A stretch of DNA of 64,000 nt from an uncultured Adlercreutzia sp. (GTDB taxonomy: Bacteria > Actinomycetota > Coriobacteriia > Coriobacteriales > Eggerthellaceae), in the NCBI RefSeq assembly GCF_958431955.1, contig NZ_CAUASN010000005.1, positions 42,691 through 106,690 of the forward strand, given 5' to 3'. This document shows, in pieces, positions 59,837 to 64,000 of this stretch. The stretch's first letter is position 1. Each line of letters begins with the position of its first letter. A model generated the notes under the pieces. It made no database searches. It saw nothing but the letters and a program-made list of their open reading frames with translations, and was not told where the DNA came from. Both the position numbers and the translations under genes were made by a program.

Positions 59837-61354
59837 ATGACGATTTCACGTCGCGACTTTCTGAAGATCGGCGGTGCCTCGTGCATCGTCGCCGGCACGG
59901 GGGCGGCCCTGGCTGGCTGCAGCCCCGCAGGCGATAGCGGCGCGGCCGGAGACGCTCTGGCCGAGACCGGCGAGGCGGCGCTTGTGGGCTACGCGCCTGT
60001 GAGCTTCTCCGACGAGGTGGACATCCTCATCATCGGCTCGGGCTACGCGGGTCTGGCCGCGGCCATGGCTCCGGCGCTGGCGGGCAAGAAGATCATCATC
60101 GCCGAGAAGCAGGCCCAGATCGGCGGCGACTCGGCCACCTCGTGCTGCTTCATGTTCGCCAATGGCACCGAGCTGCAGCAGGCTGCCGGCAATCCGATGA
60201 CCATCGACGAGTACTGGGAGGCCTCCGCCGAGAAGCTCTCCGCCGGCTGGGAGCAGTACGACTGGTTCGGCGAGTGGGTGAAGGGCAAGACCTACGCCAA
60301 CACGCACTTCGTCGACTCGGCCATCAACGACTTCGGCGCCTCGTTCATGGAGCCGTGCACCGAGGAGGAGCTGCCGCGCCTGTTCGGCTCGGTCATCCTG
60401 CCGGCCGACGGCATCGGCTCGGGCGGCCCGAACATCCTGCAGCCCATCGCCTCGAAGCTGAAGGAGCTGGGCGTGGAGGCCCGCTGCGGCCTGCGCGCCA
60501 CGGCGCTCATCAAGGACGCGGAGGGGGCGGTCATCGGCTGCCGCTTCGAGGATGTCATCTCCGGGAAGCTGACCGACATCCGCGCCGCGGCTACCGTGCT
60601 CGCCACCGGCGGCTTCGCCGATAACGGCGAGATGGTGCAGGAGTACCTGCCCGCTTGGGCCAACTTCGGTCAGATGGTGCATGGCTGCCTCGGCGAGGGC
60701 CACAAGATGGCCGTGGACGCCGGCGCGCAGCTGTTCGGCATGGACTCCTCCTTCGAGCGCTGCAACCTGATGGGCGATATTCCGAACTGCACCACCTGGG
60801 GCTACTGGACGCCCATCGTGCTGGTGCTGCCCAACGGCAAGCGCTTCATCGAGGAGGCCCAGTCCCATGATGCGGCCCAGGCCGCGGTGGATGCGGGCTA
60901 CCGCCAGTGGTGGTCCATCTTCGACGACCGCGCCTTCGCGGCGCGCGCCATCGGGCACTCGGTCGAGGGCAACATCAAGAGCCGCGCCGACGTGTACGTG
61001 AAGGCCGACACCCTGGACGAGCTGGCGGCCGGCATGGATGTGCCCGCCGACACGCTGAAGGCCACGTTCGCCCGCTATGACGAGCTGGTGGCCGGCGGCG
61101 AGGATACCGACTTCGGCAAGAAGGCGTGGCTGGAGTCGCTGCAGCCGCCCTACCACGCGCTGAAGCTGAACGTGTGCCGTTACAAGACCTCCGGCGGCGT
61201 GATGTGCGGCCCGAACAACCAGGTGCTCGACACCGCCGACGCCGAGATTCCCGGCCTGTACGCCGCCGGCGCCGTGGCCCTGCAGTCCTTCGCGAGCGTG
61301 TCGGCTTGCATGGCCACCGGCTACTACGTCGGCGAGACCCTGGCCGCGCTGTAG
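59837..61354 (+). CDS. Tat-exported FAD-dependent reductase (fumarate reductase/flavocytochrome c family)
   Basis: A 505-residue protein. The twin-arginine signal SRRDFLKIGG is at residues 4-13, with a lipobox-like LAGC at 25-28. The FAD Rossmann fold is at 62-91 (IIGSGYAGLAAAMA) and the C-terminal FAD segment has TSGGVMCGP and GLYAAGAVA. No heme-binding motif is present. It is one of two such enzymes in the window, with clearly different substrate regions. Possible acceptors include fumarate analogues and plant or host aromatic acids; none can be assigned. The start follows AAAGGGAGGG, and a strong terminator follows the gene. Confidence 0.92.
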   Translation: MTISRRDFLKIGGASCIVAGTGAALAGCSPAGDSGAAGDALAETGEAALVGYAPVSFSDEVDILIIGSGYAGLAAAMAPALAGKKIIIAEKQAQIGGDSATSCCFMFANGTELQQAAGNPMTIDEYWEASAEKLSAGWEQYDWFGEWVKGKTYANTHFVDSAINDFGASFMEPCTEEELPRLFGSVILPADGIGSGGPNILQPIASKLKELGVEARCGLRATALIKDAEGAVIGCRFEDVISGKLTDIRAAATVLATGGFADNGEMVQEYLPAWANFGQMVHGCLGEGHKMAVDAGAQLFGMDSSFERCNLMGDIPNCTTWGYWTPIVLVLPNGKRFIEEAQSHDAAQAAVDAGYRQWWSIFDDRAFAARAIGHSVEGNIKSRADVYVKADTLDELAAGMDVPADTLKATFARYDELVAGGEDTDFGKKAWLESLQPPYHALKLNVCRYKTSGGVMCGPNNQVLDTADAEIPGLYAAGAVALQSFASVSACMATGYYVGETLAAL

Positions 61355-61397
61355 GCGCTCCCTCCCCGCCTGTCCGCCGGCCATCGCCGACACCTGC

Positions 61398-61427
61398 GGC
61401 CGCCCTGCTTCGGTGGGGCGGCCTTTT
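61398..61427 (+). terminator. Terminator after the second FAD reductase
   Basis: GGCCGCCC at 61398-61405 pairs with GGGCGGCC at 61416-61423, followed by TTTT. The remaining gap to the next gene is GC-rich without other features. Confidence 0.88.
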
Positions 61428-61595
61428 GCGCATGTGAGGAGAGAGGCACGGGGTTTGCAGGGGCGCGTCCGCGCGGCGCGGTGCGAGTGGGACGCAGCCG
61501 CGTCGGGTGCCCTGCGCGGCCCCGCGCGGTTGCCATTCGCCGCCTCATGCGCTTAAATGGAGCGGTACCAAGAGAGCGAGCGAAAGGAATTGCGC

Positions 61596-61976
61596 ATGAC
61601 GACGATGAAACTGGCCGTGCCCACCATGGGCGAGGCGGGGCTTGCGGCTGAGCGCGCGGGGCACTTCGGCCACTGCGACCGCTTCACCATCGTGACCATC
61701 GAGGACGGAGCGGTGCTGCCCGAGACCGGCGTGGTGGAGAATCCGCCCCACGAGGCCGGCGGTTGCCTGCGCCCGGTGGGGCTCTTGGCCGGCGAGGGCG
61801 TGGACGCCATCGTGGCCGCGGGCATGGGCGGCCGCCCGCTCATGGGCTTCAACCAGGCGGGCATCACCGTGTACTTCGACAACGTGCACCCGGTTGTGGG
61901 CGATGCCGCAGCCGCCGTGGCCGCCGGCGAGGCCCCCATCATGGATCCCTCCCAGGCCTGCCAGCACCACCACTAG
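61596..61976 (+). CDS. NifX/NifB-type dinitrogenase cofactor-family protein
   Basis: A 126-residue protein of the Nitro_FeMo-Co fold: KLAVPTMGEAG at the start, HFGHCDRFTIVTIEDG near residues 25-40, then VDAIVAAGMGGRPLMGFNQAGITVYF and a C-terminal QACQHHH. The Cys and the His cluster could bind a metal or Fe-S cluster. There are no nitrogenase genes nearby; stand-alone members occur widely in anaerobes and may handle Fe-S or molybdenum clusters. The start at 61596 follows GAAAGGAA; a strong terminator follows. Confidence 0.87.
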   Translation: MTTMKLAVPTMGEAGLAAERAGHFGHCDRFTIVTIEDGAVLPETGVVENPPHEAGGCLRPVGLLAGEGVDAIVAAGMGGRPLMGFNQAGITVYFDNVHPVVGDAAAAVAAGEAPIMDPSQACQHHH

Positions 61977-62004
61977 GATCTGCCCGACGCAGATCGACCA
62001 CCCA

Positions 62005-62033
62005 GGCGCAGCCGTCCGCGGCTGCGCCTTTTT
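62005..62033 (+). terminator. Terminator after the NifX-like gene
   Basis: GGCGCAGCC at 62005-62013 pairs with GGCTGCGCC at 62020-62028, followed by TTTTT. It lies just before the end of the convergent ATPase gene. Confidence 0.92.
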
Positions 62034-62043
62034 GCGCCGGAGG

Positions 62044-63153
62044 CTATATCTGCAAGGGGCCGAGCTTGGCTTCCAGATAAGCGCGGAATCCCGGTAGTTC
62101 GAAGGTGACATAGGAGGGGCCGCGCTCTCCGACGATGCCTTGCTCGATGAGGCGGCGCTTGTAGGTGCTGGCGTAGTTGCTTCCCTCGCCGAGGCGCTCG
62201 GCGATAACGGCGATGCGGCTTTCGTCTTCGTCAAGAAGCATGGCCTGAAGAAAGAGCAGATCCTTGGGGGACAGGTCGTAGTAGGTTGCCTCCAGAACGC
62301 GCTCGGTGAAATTGCGGTGGGCCGCCTCGGCACCCCTGCGCACGTCCGCAAGGGAGATGGTCTTCTCGCCGGGGTTTTGCGCCCAGCTCTGGAACCCCAC
62401 GAGCTGCATGAGATAGGGGAAGCCCTCGCTTGCCTTTACCGCCTCCGCAAGGGCTTCGGGGTCGATGGACCGACCGCCTTCCTCGGCGGTCAGGCGAATG
62501 CCCTCGGCTATGTCCCCATCCGCGATATTGCCCAGGCGATAGCGATTTGCCCGTCGTAGGAACGAAACCGACTCGTTGCGTAGAAGAGAGCTCACCTTTC
62601 CGGGGAGCCCCGCGAGAACGAGGGCGACCGTGCGTTCCTCGCCCACGAAGTGCTGGTAGACCGTTGCCAGCTGTATCATCTCGTCCAGATCGGGGCGTAC
62701 CTCGTCGACGGTGATGAGCAGGCCGATGCCCTGGTCGTTCAGAGCTTGGAGCATGCGCGTCATACGGGTGCGCCAGTTGCCGTCGGGCGCGATGCCCGGC
62801 TCCCATTCCAGACCGAGAAGCTGTCCGACCGTCAGCCCCTTCAAACGCGCCTTCTCGGACGTGTCAATGAAGTTGGCGGCCGCATCGCGCGTGCGCTCGA
62901 TGATGTCCTCCAACATGCCCGGGATGGCCGCGACGTTGACAGAGATCCACCCGTGCTCGGCGGCAATACGGGACAAATAGAGGAGGAGCGCCGTCTTGCC
63001 CGTGCCGCGCGCCCCGGTGAGAATGGTCGAGAGGTTGGGGTCACCCGGTCCGTTCTCGAAAGCGGACTCCATTTCCGAGATGATGTCGAGACGTCCCGCC
63101 ATCAGCAAGGGCACGCGTCCGAAAGTGGGAGTGAATGGATTCGGTGCAGTCAC
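62044..63153 (-). CDS. AAA-type ATPase (ATPase_2/AAA_16-like)
   Basis: A 369-residue ATP-binding protein. Walker A GARGTGKT is at about residues 47-54 and Walker B LLITVDEV near 145-150. An arginine-rich sensor region (FLRRANRYRLGNI) and a C-terminal winged-helix segment (LLDEDESRIAVIAERLGEGSNYASTYKRRLIEQGIV) follow. This looks like the archaeal-type ATPase/STAND group. Functions in this group range from DNA-binding to defence, and none can be assigned. The GTG at 63153 follows AAAAGGAGG. Tandem 19-bp repeats lie right upstream. It is divergent from hisS. Confidence 0.85.
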   Translation of the reverse strand: MTAPNPFTPTFGRVPLLMAGRLDIISEMESAFENGPGDPNLSTILTGARGTGKTALLLYLSRIAAEHGWISVNVAAIPGMLEDIIERTRDAAANFIDTSEKARLKGLTVGQLLGLEWEPGIAPDGNWRTRMTRMLQALNDQGIGLLITVDEVRPDLDEMIQLATVYQHFVGEERTVALVLAGLPGKVSSLLRNESVSFLRRANRYRLGNIADGDIAEGIRLTAEEGGRSIDPEALAEAVKASEGFPYLMQLVGFQSWAQNPGEKTISLADVRRGAEAAHRNFTERVLEATYYDLSPKDLLFLQAMLLDEDESRIAVIAERLGEGSNYASTYKRRLIEQGIVGERGPSYVTFELPGFRAYLEAKLGPLQI

Positions 63154-63162
63154 GGTGCCTCC

Positions 63163-63216
63163 TTTTGCGATTTTAGGCGATTTTTGCAATTTTAGGCGAT
63201 TTTAGGCGAGTTTTGC
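63163..63216 (-). repeat. Tandem 19-bp repeats upstream of the ATPase gene
   Basis: TTTTGCGATTTTAGGCGAT at 63163-63181 is directly followed by the same 19 bp with one change (TTTTGCAATTTTAGGCGAT, 63182-63200), then a half unit TTTAGGCGAG and TTTTGCAAG. The array is A+T-rich in a GC-rich genome and overlaps the presumed promoter and ribosome-binding site of the ATPase gene. It could be an iterated operator. Confidence 0.75.
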
Positions 63217-63337
63217 AAGACGGAGGCCGGTGGGCCTCCGGCGGTTTCCGACGCGCGCCTTTTTGGCGCTTGCGTTACAATACCCGGAGCTTATCTGAGA
63301 GGGGCGCATGGCGCCCGATGACGACGAAGGACTCGCT

Positions 63338-64000
63338 ATGGCCATTAACGCACCTGAGGGGACGCGCGATCTTCTGCCCGACGAGGCGCTGTTCTGGAAC
63401 CAGTTCAAGCAGACGGCGGCCGAGGTGTTCGGCGCCTACGGGTATTTGCCCATCGACACGCCCATTATGGAGCAGACCGAACTGTTCGTCCGCGGCATCG
63501 GCGAGGCCACCGACGTGGTGTCGAAGGAGATGTTCACCGCCATTTCGGGTGAGAACCTGCGCCGTTGGGTGGAAGAGGGGAAGGCCCCCAAGGCGAAGAG
63601 CCGCCTGAGCCTGCGCCCCGAGGGCACGGCGGGTGTGGTGCGCGCCGTGGTGCAGCACGACCTGGTTCCCCAAGGGGCCGCTCCGGCGAAGCTCATGTAC
63701 GCCGGTCCCATGTTTCGCGCCGAGCGCCCGCAGAAGGGCCGCCAGCGCCAGTTCAACCAGGTAGGAGTTGAGTGCCTGGGCGCCGAGGAGCCCACGATCG
63801 ACGCCGAGGCCATCATCATGCTCATGCGCTTCTACGAGAAGGTGGGCATCCCGCGCGAATCCATGCGCCTGCTGCTGAACTCCATGGGCTGCGAGCAGTG
63901 TCGCCCGGCCTACCGCGAGCAGGTGAAGGCCTACATGGATGCGCATGGTTCCCCAAGGGGCCGCTCCGGCGAAGCTCATGTACGCCGGTCCCATGTTTCG
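63338..64000 (+). CDS. hisS: Histidyl-tRNA synthetase, N-terminal part (runs off window; frame broken near end)
   Basis: The first 202 residues read as class IIa HisRS: APEGTRDLLPDEALFWNQF, motif 1 region TPIMEQTELFVRGIGEATDVV, motif 2 LRPEGTAGVVRAVVQH and MYAGPMFRAERPQKGRQRQFNQ. From base 63946 the sequence repeats 55 nt of its own earlier part (63663-63717) in another frame. After MDAH the reading is therefore unlike HisRS. The repeat reaches the window edge. An assembly fault is more likely than a real break in an essential gene. The start follows GACGAAGGA. Confidence 0.9.
   Translation, partial: MAINAPEGTRDLLPDEALFWNQFKQTAAEVFGAYGYLPIDTPIMEQTELFVRGIGEATDVVSKEMFTAISGENLRRWVEEGKAPKAKSRLSLRPEGTAGVVRAVVQHDLVPQGAAPAKLMYAGPMFRAERPQKGRQRQFNQVGVECLGAEEPTIDAEAIIMLMRFYEKVGIPRESMRLLLNSMGCEQCRPAYREQVKAYMDAHGSPRGRSGEAHVRRSHVS
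63946..64000 (+). repeat. 55-bp direct repeat of hisS sequence at window end
   Basis: Bases 63946-64000 are identical to 63663-63717, 283 bp upstream. The base before each copy differs (C at 63662, A at 63945). The shift is not a multiple of three, so the second copy is out of frame. The right limit is set by the window edge. Confidence 0.95.

Noticed and set aside
59837..61354. Naming the FAD reductase a fumarate, urocanate or cinnamate reductase
   Set aside because: The fold is clear but the catalytic Arg and substrate-binding residues could not be assigned without alignment.
63163..63216. CRISPR array
   Set aside because: The 19-bp units are directly adjacent without spacers and number only two and a half. 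No cas genes are present in the window.

Overview
The window is GC-rich, roughly two-thirds G+C, and densely coding. Its gene content points to an anaerobic actinobacterium of the Coriobacteriia, most likely Eggerthellaceae (the Eggerthella/Gordonibacter/Adlercreutzia group). The evidence is two Tat-exported FAD reductases each beside a membrane-anchored LuxR regulator, a Tat-exported molybdopterin oxidoreductase with NrfD-like and ferredoxin partners, a Tad pilus locus without an outer-membrane secretin, and DivIC/Ppx neighbours typical of Actinobacteria. Family calls come from reading motifs by eye; no database search was run.

Layout. 1-4.5 kb: end of a histidine kinase and an FtsX-type ABC exporter. 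4.6-6.2 kb: a HipB/HipA module with an inverted-repeat operator. 6.3-10.4 kb: MATE exporter with MarR, then an ABC-2 transporter with a YtrA-type GntR, each group with a palindromic operator. 10.5-13.8 kb: membrane LuxR divergent from a Tat FAD reductase. 13.9-18.5 kb: LysR, two EamA permeases, a pentapeptide protein and AraC. 18.6-23.9 kb: a NarL-type two-component system divergent from a three-gene ABC exporter. 23.9-25.6 kb: an ISLre2-like insertion sequence beside the relic end of a second copy. 25.7 kb: tRNA-Val(UAC). 26-36.3 kb: Tad/Flp pilus cluster ending in a DUF192 protein and a zinc-ribbon protein. 36.3-38.3 kb: ModE-like regulator and threonine synthase. 38.4-42.6 kb: ferrous iron uptake (two FeoA, FeoB with an acidic insertion, a Cys-rich partner, a DtxR-family repressor) with shared operators. 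42.7-44.8 kb: DivIC-like protein, Ppx/GppA and tRNA-Leu(UAA). 45.2-45.8 kb: Phd/ParE-like module. 45.9-52.3 kb: a putative anaerobic respiratory locus. 52.5-54.5 kb: polyprenyl synthase and a peptidoglycan-binding protein. 54.8-58.0 kb: leuC, leuD, leuB, with a candidate type I toxin-antitoxin module between leuD and leuB. 58.2-62.0 kb: a second membrane LuxR/FAD reductase pair and a NifX-like protein. 62.0-64.0 kb: an AAA-type ATPase preceded by tandem 19-bp repeats, and the 5' part of hisS.

Most noteworthy. Between leuD and leuB, a 46-codon membrane peptide gene is framed by 17-nt inverted repeats, with an antisense promoter and antisense terminator; together these have the architecture of a type I toxin-antitoxin system. 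FeoB carries about 108 extra residues with 39 Asp/Glu and no Lys/Arg. The hisS gene at the right edge contains an out-of-frame 55-bp direct repeat of itself that ends exactly at the window edge, which looks more like an assembly fault than biology. Three intergenic regions share a degenerate GC-rich repeat that no annotated feature explains.
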